NCBI GenBank assembly: GCA_018729555.1
Contig: JAHHQG010000023.1
Coordinates: forward strand, 62,001 to 126,000
Direction of reading: 5' to 3'
Length of the DNA stretch: 64,000 bases
Source: Clostridiales bacterium
GTDB taxonomy: Bacteria > Bacillota > Sulfobacillia > RBS10-35
In this document: piece after piece, positions 51,131-58,844 of the stretch
Position numbering within the stretch: the stretch's first letter is position 1
Layout of the letters: each line of letters opens with the position of its first letter
Translations under genes and position numbers: made by a program
Notes under the pieces: model-generated
What the model saw: only the letters and a program-made list of their open reading frames with translations
The model's database searches: none
What the model was told of the DNA's origin: nothing

Positions 51131-52224
51131 TGGGCCACCTCCTCCAGGATGGAGAGGATCTCCCCATCGCTGAGATCGTCCCTTTCCTGAAGGACCCCCG
51201 GCCGGACGGGAAGCACCCAGCGCAAACGCCCCCGGTGTTTCTTTTTGTCCCGGGCCCAGAAGCGGGGGAGCTCAGGGAGAAGATGCTTGGGCAGGCGGGT
51301 GGGAAGGGAAAAGGCCTCCAGTCGCTCCACGAGCTCCCTCTGATGGGCCACCGTCCATCCCGTCCCGGCCCGTAGGGCCAGCTGTCCTTCCGCCACCAGC
51401 CCCATGGCCACCGCCTCCCCGTGGCTGAAGGCGCCGTAACCTCCAGCGGCTTCGAGGGCGTGGGCCACCGTGTGGCCCACATTGAGGTAGCGCCGCCTTC
51501 CCTTCTCCCACGGATCCTCCACCACGATCGCCCCTTTGATGGCCAGGGATCCTGCCACAAGGGCCTGGAGGCTTTCCTCCTCCCGCTGGAGGAGCTTCGT
51601 CCTGGCCTCAAGGGGTATATCGTAATAGGGAGGACCGGATATTAGCCCGTGTTTGATGGCTTCCGCCATCCCCTCGGCAAAAAGGCGGGGCGGAAGGCTT
51701 TTCAAGACCCTCACATCGCAGAGGATCCCCTCCGGCCAGTAGAAGGTCCCCACCAGGTTCTTCCCGTGGGGAAGGTTTACCGCCGTCTTCCCGCCCAGGG
51801 CGGCATCCACCTGGCTGAGAAGGGTGGTGGGGAGGTACACGCTCCGGATCCCCCTCAGGTAGGTGGAGGCCATGAAGCCTGCCGCATCCAGGAGGGTGCC
51901 TCCTCCCAGCGCCAAAAGAACCCCCTGCCGGTCCAGGCCAAACTCCAAAGCCCCCCGATAGAGATTCGCCACCTCCCCCAGGTTTTTGGCTGCCTCCCCG
52001 TCGGGAAGAAAGGCTTTTCCTACGGGAAGATGGGTCCCGCGAAGGGTCTTAAAAAGGACCTCGCCGTAGAGCTCCCAGATAGGGGGACTGGTCACCAGAA
52101 AGAGGGCCGAGGCATCGCGGGGAAGCCACTTCAAGAGATTCTCCAAAAGGCCTCCTCCCGCGGCTACCCGCAGCCAGGCCTCTTGCGAGGGAAGCTTTAG
52201 CTCCAGCTGCCATGCTTTACCCAT
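51127..52224 (-). CDS. aroB: 3-dehydroquinate synthase
   Basis: About 365 residues: LALGGGTLLDAAGFMASTYLRGI (NAD and metal domain), PTTLLSQVDAALGGKTAVNLPHGKNLVGTF, MAEAIKHGLI and NVGHTVAHALEAAGGYGAFSHGEAVAMG. Second step of the shikimate pathway. ATG at 52224 overlaps the aroK stop. Confidence 0.96.
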   Translation of the reverse strand: MGKAWQLELKLPSQEAWLRVAAGGGLLENLLKWLPRDASALFLVTSPPIWELYGEVLFKTLRGTHLPVGKAFLPDGEAAKNLGEVANLYRGALEFGLDRQGVLLALGGGTLLDAAGFMASTYLRGIRSVYLPTTLLSQVDAALGGKTAVNLPHGKNLVGTFYWPEGILCDVRVLKSLPPRLFAEGMAEAIKHGLISGPPYYDIPLEARTKLLQREEESLQALVAGSLAIKGAIVVEDPWEKGRRRYLNVGHTVAHALEAAGGYGAFSHGEAVAMGLVAEGQLALRAGTGWTVAHQRELVERLEAFSLPTRLPKHLLPELPRFWARDKKKHRGRLRWVLPVRPGVLQERDDLSDGEILSILEEVAQ

Positions 52225-52735
52225 GGAAGGTCTTCCAGATCCGGAGGATGGCCCGGGCATCCTTCTCCACATCCCCCAGAGGTTCGTAGCGGGCCTGGCT
52301 TAAGGCTTCGTAGACAGGCGCCCGTTCCTTTCGGAGGGCCTCCAGACGCTCCAGAAGAGACCCACCTCTTAAAAGGGGCCGCTCGTCCAAGGAAGCCCTA
52401 AGCCTCTCGGCAAGGGTGGAAAGGGGCGGGTCCAGCCAGAGGAAAAAGGCTTTTCCCCGGAAAAGCGCTTGGTTTTCCGGGTGCAAAAAGGCACCTCCTC
52501 CCGGCGCCACCACCCAGCCCCCCTCGGGGGGAAGGGCCGCCAGCACGTCCCGTTCCAAGCGGCGAAAGAAACTTTCCCCTTCCATGGCAAAGATCTCCCC
52601 GATGGTCTTCCCCGTCTTTTTCCGGATGGCGTCATCGCTATCGAAAAAGGGGGCTCCCGCCAGCTCCGCCACTTTCTTTCCCAGGGTGGTCTTGCCGCTC
52701 CCGGGAAGCCCGAGGAGGATGAGGTGGCGCCTCAT
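52217..52735 (-). CDS. aroK: Shikimate kinase
   Basis: 172 residues: Walker A LLGLPGSGKTTLGKK, FFDSDDAIRKKTGKTIGEIF, VAPGGGAFLHPEN and the lid region RLRASLDERPLLRG. Phosphorylates shikimate. ATG at 52735 overlaps the aroC stop; the frame open to 53389 is inside aroC. Confidence 0.96.
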   Translation of the reverse strand: MRRHLILLGLPGSGKTTLGKKVAELAGAPFFDSDDAIRKKTGKTIGEIFAMEGESFFRRLERDVLAALPPEGGWVVAPGGGAFLHPENQALFRGKAFFLWLDPPLSTLAERLRASLDERPLLRGGSLLERLEALRKERAPVYEALSQARYEPLGDVEKDARAILRIWKTFHG

Positions 52736-53934
52736 GGGGAGGGATGGGCCTCCATCTGGGCGAGAAACCCCTCCAGGTTCCGCTTCACTTCCTTGAGGCT
52801 GTCGCCCCCGAATTTCTCGAGGACGGCATCGGCCAGGACCAGCCCCACCGCCGCTTCCGCCACCACCGAGAGGGCCGGCACCGCCGCCACATCGGTCCGC
52901 TCCACCGCCGCCCGGGAAGGCTCCTTGGTCACGATGTTCACCGTGGGAAGGGGATGGGTCAGGGTGGAAAGGGGCTTCATGGCCAGCCGGACCACCAGGG
53001 GCATCCCGTTGGTGATGCCCCCCTCCAGACCTCCTGCCCGGTTGGTGCTGCGGGTGTAGCCGCCCTTTCGCCTGGCCTCCGCCTCCCGATAGATGGCGTC
53101 GTGGACCTGGGACCCGTAGCGGTAGGCCGCCCCAAACCCCAGGCCCACCTCCACCCCCTTGACGGCCGGAAGGGCCATGAGGGCCGCCGCCAGGCGGCCT
53201 TCCAGACGCCTTTCCGCCGCAATGTGGCTCCCCAATCCCACGGGGAGCCCCACCGCCATGACTTCCACCACGCCCCCCAGGGTATCGTTTCGCCGGGCCG
53301 CTTCCCGCACCGCTTCCACCATGGCCTCCGACGCCCGGGGCGACGGACAGTAGACGGGGGAACCCGCAGCCCTTTCCCTCCGCTCCCAAAAGGAAAGCGC
53401 TTCCAGCTCCGCGGGATCCATGGCCGCCTCCCCCATAGCCACCACGTACCCCGCCACGTGGATATCCAGCTCTTCGAGAAACCGGAGGGCCGCCGCCCCC
53501 AGGGCCACCTTCATGGCCGTCTCCCGGGCGCTGGCCCGCTCCAGGATGTCCCTCAGATCGGCGCGATCGTACTTCAGGCCCCCCACCAGATCGGCATGGC
53601 CAGGGCGGGGTTCTTTCACCGCCCGCCGGGCCGCTTTTTCCTCATCCCGGGCTTCCCTCTCCGGATCCATGACGCCCTGCCAGTGGGCGAAATCCCGGTT
53701 TTCCAGGAGAAACCCTAAGGGGCTTCCCAGGGTTTCCCCGTGGCGCACCCCCGCGACAATGCGAACCTCATCCTTTTCGATCTTCTGGCGGCCTCCCCGG
53801 CCATAGCCCCCCTGGCGCCGGGCCAGATACCGGTTGATGAAGGCTGCCTCCAAAGGGATGCCCGCCGGAAGCCCTTCCAGAATGCCGAGGAGCATGGGCC
53901 CGTGGGATTCCCCTGCCGTGAGATAGCGCAGCAA
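52732..53934 (-). CDS. aroC: Chorismate synthase
   Basis: 400 residues: RYLTAGESHGP at the start, RRQGGYGRGGRQKIEKDEVRIVAGVRHGETLGSP, RPGHADLVGGLKYD, NRAGGLEGGITNGMPLVVRLAMKP and RTDVAAVPALSVVAEA. Makes chorismate from EPSP with reduced FMN. Confidence 0.97.
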   Translation of the reverse strand: MLRYLTAGESHGPMLLGILEGLPAGIPLEAAFINRYLARRQGGYGRGGRQKIEKDEVRIVAGVRHGETLGSPLGFLLENRDFAHWQGVMDPEREARDEEKAARRAVKEPRPGHADLVGGLKYDRADLRDILERASARETAMKVALGAAALRFLEELDIHVAGYVVAMGEAAMDPAELEALSFWERRERAAGSPVYCPSPRASEAMVEAVREAARRNDTLGGVVEVMAVGLPVGLGSHIAAERRLEGRLAAALMALPAVKGVEVGLGFGAAYRYGSQVHDAIYREAEARRKGGYTRSTNRAGGLEGGITNGMPLVVRLAMKPLSTLTHPLPTVNIVTKEPSRAAVERTDVAAVPALSVVAEAAVGLVLADAVLEKFGGDSLKEVKRNLEGFLAQMEAHPSP

Positions 53935-53937
53935 CCC

Positions 53938-54801
53938 CTACCATCCTTCCCGTCCGAGGGCCTTCCTGGCGGCCTCCAGCATGAGGGGCAGAGGGCCCCG
54001 GATGCCGAACCACACATCCCAGGAAAGCGCCGCCTGCAAGGCCAGCATACGAAGACCGTCCTCGTAGTGCCAACCCTTCTGAAGCGCCTCCCGCCCAAGG
54101 CGCGGCACCTGCCGGTGGACCACCACATCCAAAAGGGCCCGCTCACCCCTCCCCGGGGGAAAGGCCACCCCTTCAAGGGGGCTTTCCTCCGGGTCCGCCA
54201 TGCCAAGAGGAGTCCCGTGCACCACCAGGGAAAAGGGTTCCAAGGAGAAAGGCTCGTCCCAGCCTAGAGCCCTTGCCTCCAGGCCGGATGAAGGTGCCAA
54301 GGATCGGAGAAAGGCGAGGGCCTTTTCCTTCTTCCGAGCCCGCACCCAGATCTCCCTTGCCCCCGCCTCCCGAAGGGCCCAAAAGGCGGCCCGGGCGGCC
54401 CCTCCCGCCCCTAAAAGAAGGATAGGGCCCCTCAAAAAGGGCCGGTAATCCTCGAGGAAAAGAGTCCTGAGGGCCAGGGCATCGGTGTTTTCCGCCCGCC
54501 AGCCCCCCCGGGTGCGGGAAAGGACATTGGCCGCCCCCAGCTCCCTCACGAGCGTTGATGGCTCCGATGCGTCCCTGGCCGCCCGCTCTTTATGGGGGAT
54601 GGTGACGTTTAGGCCTGCATGGGGCGTTTCGTCAAGGAAATCAGCCCAGGCATGGGGAGGAAGGGCCACCTTTTCATAGCTATGAGGGCTGCCATAGGCG
54701 CGAAAGGCGGCCTCGTGCATGGCGGGGGAGACGCTCTGGGCCACCGGGTAACCCACCACGGCAAAGGAGAGGGGAGGACCTTCCAGGGAAAAGGGGGTCA
54801 C
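53938..54801 (-). CDS. aroE: Shikimate dehydrogenase
   Basis: About 287 residues: SFAVVGYPVAQSVSPAMHEAAF, NVTIPHKERAARDASEPS with the catalytic Lys, ENTDALAL, and the NADP loop ILLLGAGGAARAAFWALREAGA. Reduces 3-dehydroshikimate. GTG at 54801 overlaps the yqeG stop (GTGA); the longer open frame upstream lies inside yqeG. Confidence 0.95.
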   Translation of the reverse strand: MTPFSLEGPPLSFAVVGYPVAQSVSPAMHEAAFRAYGSPHSYEKVALPPHAWADFLDETPHAGLNVTIPHKERAARDASEPSTLVRELGAANVLSRTRGGWRAENTDALALRTLFLEDYRPFLRGPILLLGAGGAARAAFWALREAGAREIWVRARKKEKALAFLRSLAPSSGLEARALGWDEPFSLEPFSLVVHGTPLGMADPEESPLEGVAFPPGRGERALLDVVVHRQVPRLGREALQKGWHYEDGLRMLALQAALSWDVWFGIRGPLPLMLEAARKALGREGW

Positions 54802-55331
54802 CGCTCCAACCCTTCCGGCCGTTCCAAAAGGGCCGGCCGTTGGGTGCGGCGGAGGAACCAGAGGTATACCCACTCCACCGCCCGGGCCAGGCGAGTGCCG
54901 ATGAATTCCCGCCTCCCCAGGGGTTGAACCCGCACCGTCACGCACCCCGTGCGGTTGCCGCCCCAGACGTCGGTCCAGATCTGATCCCCGATGACGGCGG
55001 CCTCCTCGGGTTTCAAGGCAAGGAGGCGGAGGGCCTGGCGAAACCCTCTCCTTCGGGGCTTATTGGCCATGGAGACTCCCTGGATCCCCAGCTCCCGGCA
55101 AAAGGCAGCTACCCGCCCCACCCTGTTGTTGCTCACCACCGCCAGGCGGAACCCCTGCCGGCGGGCCTCTTCCACAAAGAGACGGGTGCGGTCATCGGGA
55201 GGGGCGTTCCAGTGAACCAGGGTGTTATCCAGGTCCAGGATCAACCCCTTGACGCCCCTCTGGCGAAGGGCCTCCAGGTCCACGTGGTAAAGGGAGCGGG
55301 CTTCAAAATCCGGCTTCCAACCCCGGCCCAT
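54798..55331 (-). CDS. yqeG: YqeG-family HAD phosphatase
   Basis: 177 residues: HAD motif I LILDLDNTLVHWN, motif II LAVVSNN and motif III/IV AAVIGDQIWTDVWGGNRTGC. YqeG proteins are HAD class IIIA phosphatases, possibly phosphatidylglycerophosphatases in lipid synthesis. In Bacillus yqeG lies next to aroE, as here. Heads the aroE-C-K-B-degS-degU run. Confidence 0.92.
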   Translation of the reverse strand: MGRGWKPDFEARSLYHVDLEALRQRGVKGLILDLDNTLVHWNAPPDDRTRLFVEEARRQGFRLAVVSNNRVGRVAAFCRELGIQGVSMANKPRRRGFRQALRLLALKPEEAAVIGDQIWTDVWGGNRTGCVTVRVQPLGRREFIGTRLARAVEWVYLWFLRRTQRPALLERPEGLER

Positions 55332-55413
55332 ACCGCCTCCTCCTTCCTTTTCCCATTGTACTGCCGAAAGTTCAAGGAAGGAGGAGAGCCGTTCAGACCC
55401 ACCCTTTCCTCCG

Positions 55414-55714
55414 CTACCCGGTATCCGCCGCGCCTTCCTCCGGAGGGACGACCACGCGGAACACCACCGCGGGATCCGATACGCGGAAGTTAAGGCCCAT
55501 ATAGCGATCGGTGATGGCCAACCGTAAACGTTTTGGAAGATGAAGCCGCCCTGGCTCCCATAAAGGCGGGAGGTTGTAGCGCTACACCCTCACCGGTCCG
55601 CCTTCCGTGGCGGCCACCCCGGCCTGGAGAAGACGGATGGAGAGAAACGCCATCACGGCCCAGAGCGGCACCTGGGGCGAGATAGAACCTGCGGGGGGTG
55701 ATCTTTGATCGCAC
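55414..55714 (-). pseudogene. Probable remnant of a small membrane-anchored protein
   Basis: A GTG with AGGGGAAG upstream opens a typical-looking start (RSKITPRRFYL). After about 12 codons the protein-like signal moves to another frame (VPLWAVMAFLSIRLLQAGVA), passes an in-frame TAG at 55582-55584 and goes on (RLRLAITDRYMGLNFRVSDP, then AVVFRVVVPPEEG) to a final TAG at 55414. One frameshift and one stop separate pieces that look like one small membrane-anchored protein. I do not recognise the family. Sequencing error, true decay or chance reading are all possible. Confidence 0.35.
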
Positions 55715-55830
55715 CTCTTCCCCTGCCTTTTCGCCGTCTCACGGCTGTATCCCAAACCACTTACCTGCCGGCAGAAGAGGGGCTTCCTTCCTCCAGCCTG
55801 TACCCGCCTTCTCATGTTGGATACCCAGGA

Positions 55831-55847
55831 ATGGGGCGGCCCCCCAT
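55831..55847 (-). terminator. GC hairpin downstream of sigK
   Basis: Minus strand ATGGGG-GGCCG-CCCCAT, 6-bp stem, about 35 bp after the sigK stop. No T run follows, so at best a weak terminator. Confidence 0.3.
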
Positions 55848-55880
55848 CAAAAGCCCAAAGGGGAGCGCCATCCACCCGGG

Positions 55881-56606
55881 CTAAGACGACCGGGGCCTTT
55901 TCTCCGCCGGCTTTCCCGCCCAAAGGGCCATCTTTTGGAGGGCCTTTTTCTCGATGCGGCTCACGTAGCTCCGGGAGATGCCCAAAAGGGCCGACACTTC
56001 CTGCTGGGTCCGGGGCTGATCGTCGTAGAGCCCGTACCTGAGGACCACCACCGCCCGCTCCCTGGATGGAAGGCGATTTACCAGCCGCTGCACCTCTTCC
56101 GCCTCCATGGCCCGCCCCACTTTCTCCGCGATCCCTTCGTCATCGGCCGCCAGCCGGTCCATGAGGGAGATCTCGTCCCCATCCCGGTCGGTGCCCAGGG
56201 GCTCCTGCAAAAAGATTTCTCCTCGGGTCTTCTTCTGGGCCCGAAGGTGCATGAGGATCTCGTTTTCGATGCAGCGGGCGGCATAGGTGGCCAGCCGCGT
56301 CCCCTTCTCCGGCTGGAAAGTCTCGATAGCCTTGATGAGCCCCACCGCCCCCATGCCGATGAGATCCTCCATGTCCTCCCCCGTGTTCTCAAATTTCTTC
56401 ACCACATGCACCACCAGGCGCATGTTGTGCTCGATGAGCTTTTTGCGGGCCTCGACGTCGCCCCTCGCCATGGCCTCTAGGTAGGCTTCTTCCTCTTCCG
56501 GCGAGAGGGGCGGAGGAAAGGAGGTCCGGCTCTGCAGGTACCCGGGGAGTCCCAGGAGCCCTCGCAAGAGGGCCAGGCCGAGAAGGGCCCAAAAGGAAAC
56601 GTCCAC
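55881..56606 (-). CDS. sigK: RNA polymerase sigma-K factor, intact
   Basis: 241 residues. Hydrophobic N-terminal pro-sequence (about 1-20, FWALLGLALLRGLLGLPGYL) as in pro-sigma-K, then LSPEEEEAYLEAMARGDVEARKKLIEHNMRLVVHVVKKFENTGED and region 2 LIKAIETFQPEKGTRLATYAARCIENEI, and a region 4 helix-turn-helix at the C-terminus (QQEVSALLGISRSYVSRIEKKAL). It drives late mother-cell genes. The gene is continuous, with no skin-like element. GTG start with GAGGAGGAC 5 nt upstream. Pro-sequence removal would depend on SpoIVFB, released by SpoIVB, whose gene is in this window. Confidence 0.96.
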   Translation of the reverse strand: MDVSFWALLGLALLRGLLGLPGYLQSRTSFPPPLSPEEEEAYLEAMARGDVEARKKLIEHNMRLVVHVVKKFENTGEDMEDLIGMGAVGLIKAIETFQPEKGTRLATYAARCIENEILMHLRAQKKTRGEIFLQEPLGTDRDGDEISLMDRLAADDEGIAEKVGRAMEAEEVQRLVNRLPSRERAVVVLRYGLYDDQPRTQQEVSALLGISRSYVSRIEKKALQKMALWAGKPAEKRPRSS

Positions 56607-56629
56607 GTCGCGTCCTCCTCAATAGAACC

Positions 56630-56658
56630 ACCCTATGAGGGAGGACGCCCGAAGGTTC
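56630..56658 (-). promoter_or_regulatory. Putative sigma-E-type promoter of sigK
   Basis: Minus strand GAACCTT (5 of 7 to the sigma-E -35 KMATATT), 14-bp spacer, CATAGGGT (5 of 8 to CATACANT). The extended -10 TCATAGGGTG is identical to that before spoIIIAA. sigK is sigma-E-dependent in Bacillus. Confidence 0.55.
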
Positions 56659-56691
56659 CGCCCTTCCGGCCCCGCTTCCATGTCCTTGCGT

Positions 56692-56697
56692 TATACT
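56692..56697 (+). promoter_or_regulatory. TATACT -10 element of the plus-strand catabolic operon
   Basis: TATACT lies 30 bp before the GTG of the first acyl-CoA dehydrogenase gene; a start near 56704 gives a ~24-nt leader. The -35 region is poor, so an activator may be needed. Confidence 0.4.
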
Positions 56698-56727
56698 GGG
56701 CTTACAAAGAAAAGCTGGGGTGAAGAA

Positions 56728-57852
56728 GTGAGCCTGCGGCTTTCCCCCGAGGTGGACGATGCCTTCCGGCGCATGAAGGATTTCGTGGTGACCTACCTTC
56801 AGCCCTTGGAAGATGAACTCCCCCCCTTTGCCCAAAAGCTTCCGCCGGAGACGGCCAGGAGGGTACGCCAAGCCCTGGAAGATCACGGGCTGGTGGGCTT
56901 GGCGGTACCGAAAGACCTGGGGGGCCATGGCCTGGGCATCCCCGGCCTCTGCGCCGCCAGGGAAGCCCTGGGGCATACCACCCTCTGGAGCCTGAGCCCG
57001 CTTTTGGGAAGCGAACCCCCTATCCTCCTCTACCGGGCTTCACCCGAACAAAGGGAAGCCTTTCTCTTGCCCACCCTGAAGGGCCAGCGCCACGGCGCCT
57101 TTGCCCTTACGGAGCCGGAAGCCGGCTCCGACGCCGGCTCCCTTTCCATGGAGGCCAAACCCGTCGCGGGGGGATACCTCCTCACCGGCACCAAGGTCTT
57201 CATCTCCTTCGTCGAGGAATCGGACTACGCCCTGGTCTTTGCCCGGGTTCCCGAGAAGGGGGTCACCCTCTTTTTGGTGGACCTCCCCTCCCCCGGCCTT
57301 CAGGTGGCCCGCATTATGGAGACCATGGGGGGCGCTCACCTCGCCCGCCTGGAATTTCAGGAGGTCTTCGTCCCCGAGGAACGGCGCATGGGGGAAGAAG
57401 GGGAAGCCTTTGCCCTGGCCCAGCACTGGTTCGATGTGGACCGCATCGCCCTCCAGCCCCCCATCTGCATCGGAGCCTCCACCCGGGTCCTTTCCCTGGC
57501 GGCGTCCATGGACCTCCTCACCGAAGAGGAACTGGGCTCCTGGACCCTTCGCCTGGAGGCAGCCCGCGCCCTCATGTACCGGGTTGCCCGGGACGCGGAA
57601 GAAGGCCGGCCGGTGCGCCATCAGGCGGCCATGGTGAAAACCTTTGCCGTGGAGCTGGCCCTGGCCCTCCTGGACCGCCTCTTGGATCTCCTGGGACCGA
57701 AGGGCTACAGCCAAAAGTTTAGGATTGAACGATACCGGCGGGACATCCGCCGCTTCGCTATCGCCGCCGGCACCCTCGAGATCCAAAACCACATCATCGC
57801 CAGGGGCCTCCTGAGGGGCTACTCCCGTCCCCTCCCCGGGGAGGTGAACTGA
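56728..57852 (+). CDS. Acyl-CoA dehydrogenase, larger subunit of a pair
   Basis: About 374 residues with all three acyl-CoA dehydrogenase domains: helical N-terminus, middle beta domain (AFALTEPEAGSDAGSLSMEA, GYLLTGTKVFIS) and C-terminal helices (FRIERYRRDIRRFAIAAGTLEIQNHIIARG). Where many enzymes have the catalytic Glu of the (Y/G)EGT motif this one has AAGT, so the base may lie elsewhere or in the partner. The GTG at 56728 has GGGGTGAAG upstream and lies after the predicted transcription start; ATG 56680 does not. The stop overlaps the next gene (TGATG). Confidence 0.88.
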   Translation: MSLRLSPEVDDAFRRMKDFVVTYLQPLEDELPPFAQKLPPETARRVRQALEDHGLVGLAVPKDLGGHGLGIPGLCAAREALGHTTLWSLSPLLGSEPPILLYRASPEQREAFLLPTLKGQRHGAFALTEPEAGSDAGSLSMEAKPVAGGYLLTGTKVFISFVEESDYALVFARVPEKGVTLFLVDLPSPGLQVARIMETMGGAHLARLEFQEVFVPEERRMGEEGEAFALAQHWFDVDRIALQPPICIGASTRVLSLAASMDLLTEEELGSWTLRLEAARALMYRVARDAEEGRPVRHQAAMVKTFAVELALALLDRLLDLLGPKGYSQKFRIERYRRDIRRFAIAAGTLEIQNHIIARGLLRGYSRPLPGEVN

Positions 57853-58844
57853 TGGAGATCCGCCAGGCGGCCCGGGAGTGGGTCCAGCGGGTCCTCGGAC
57901 CGAGGGAAGATCTCCGCCGCGTCTCCCCCCTGCCGGAGGCGGACGACGAAGCCATCCTCTCCCTGAAAAAAGAGAGCGGCTTTTGGGCCCTCTCCCTCCC
58001 GCAGGAACAGGGGGGCGCCGGCCTTACCCTGGAGGAAGAAGCCGCCTTCTGGGAAGAGGCCCACACGTCTCCCTTGGGCCTCTACGGAATGAGCCTTCTC
58101 CTGGCGGGGGAAGTTCCCCTCCCCTTGGCCAAGGATGCCGCCTTCACCCGGGAAACCCTCTCGCGGAGCTGGCGCATCGCCCCCTGGCTCCTCCCCCGCC
58201 CCTTCTCCCAAGGACCCCACCCCGTCCTCTTGCCTTCCCGGTGGGACTGGCTCTTCCTCTGGCACCCTGAAGAAGGCGGGATCCTCCTCTCCAAGGAGGA
58301 GGCCCTCCGGGGAAAGGACCTCCAGCCCACCATGGGAAACGGATGGCTCCTCGAGCTCACGGGGAGGGAAACAGGAGAGAGGATCCCTCCGGGCGAAGAA
58401 GGCCACTTCTGGCTGGCCCGCTGGCAGATCCTCCTGGCCGCCGGCGCCCTGGGAGCGGCCCGCCGCTGCCTTCTTGACAGCCTTCCCTACACCCAGACGC
58501 GCCGGACCTTCAACGAACCCCTCAGCCAGCGGCAGGCCATCCAGTGGCTTTTGGCCGCATCCGCCCGGGAGATGGAGACGGCCCGGGCCCTTTTGGAAAA
58601 TGCCCTTCGCCACCCCCTTGGCTACAGTTCCCTCGCCAAGGCTTGGGCGGTGGAGGTAGCCCTCCGGGTGGCTGACCGGAGCATCCAGATCTTCGGAGGG
58701 GCAGGGTACACCAAGGATCTTCCCTACGAGCAGTACTGGCGGGAGCTCCGCCTCTATCGCCATCTCCTGGGCGATCATGAGGAGATCCTTAAGGCCCTGG
58801 GCCGGCGGGAAAAGGCGTCTTTTCTCGAGGAGGCAAAGCCATGA
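57852..58844 (+). CDS. Acyl-CoA dehydrogenase-like protein, short partner subunit
   Basis: 330 residues. The N-terminal helical part (ESGFWALSLPQEQGGAGLTLEEEAAFWEEA) and the C-terminal FAD-binding part (TQTRRTFNEPLSQRQAIQWLL, QIFGGAGYTKDLPYEQYWRE) are recognisable, while the middle beta domain is shortened and lacks the T-E-P-x-x-G-S motif. Such shortened members pair with a full-length neighbour in the alpha2beta2 acyl-CoA dehydrogenases known from steroid degradation in actinobacteria. ATG overlaps the previous stop. Confidence 0.82.
   Translation: MEIRQAAREWVQRVLGPREDLRRVSPLPEADDEAILSLKKESGFWALSLPQEQGGAGLTLEEEAAFWEEAHTSPLGLYGMSLLLAGEVPLPLAKDAAFTRETLSRSWRIAPWLLPRPFSQGPHPVLLPSRWDWLFLWHPEEGGILLSKEEALRGKDLQPTMGNGWLLELTGRETGERIPPGEEGHFWLARWQILLAAGALGAARRCLLDSLPYTQTRRTFNEPLSQRQAIQWLLAASAREMETARALLENALRHPLGYSSLAKAWAVEVALRVADRSIQIFGGAGYTKDLPYEQYWRELRLYRHLLGDHEEILKALGRREKASFLEEAKP

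Larger units (their letters stand above)
55332..55880. other. 549-bp gap between yqeG and sigK
   Basis: No intact gene. It holds a probable broken minus-strand gene (described separately) and a short GC hairpin after sigK. No tRNA, insertion sequence or clear promoter was recognised. Confidence 0.6.

Noticed and set aside
56635-56727. N-terminal extension of the first acyl-CoA dehydrogenase
   Set aside because: Starts upstream of the predicted transcription start and is not like the family N-terminus.
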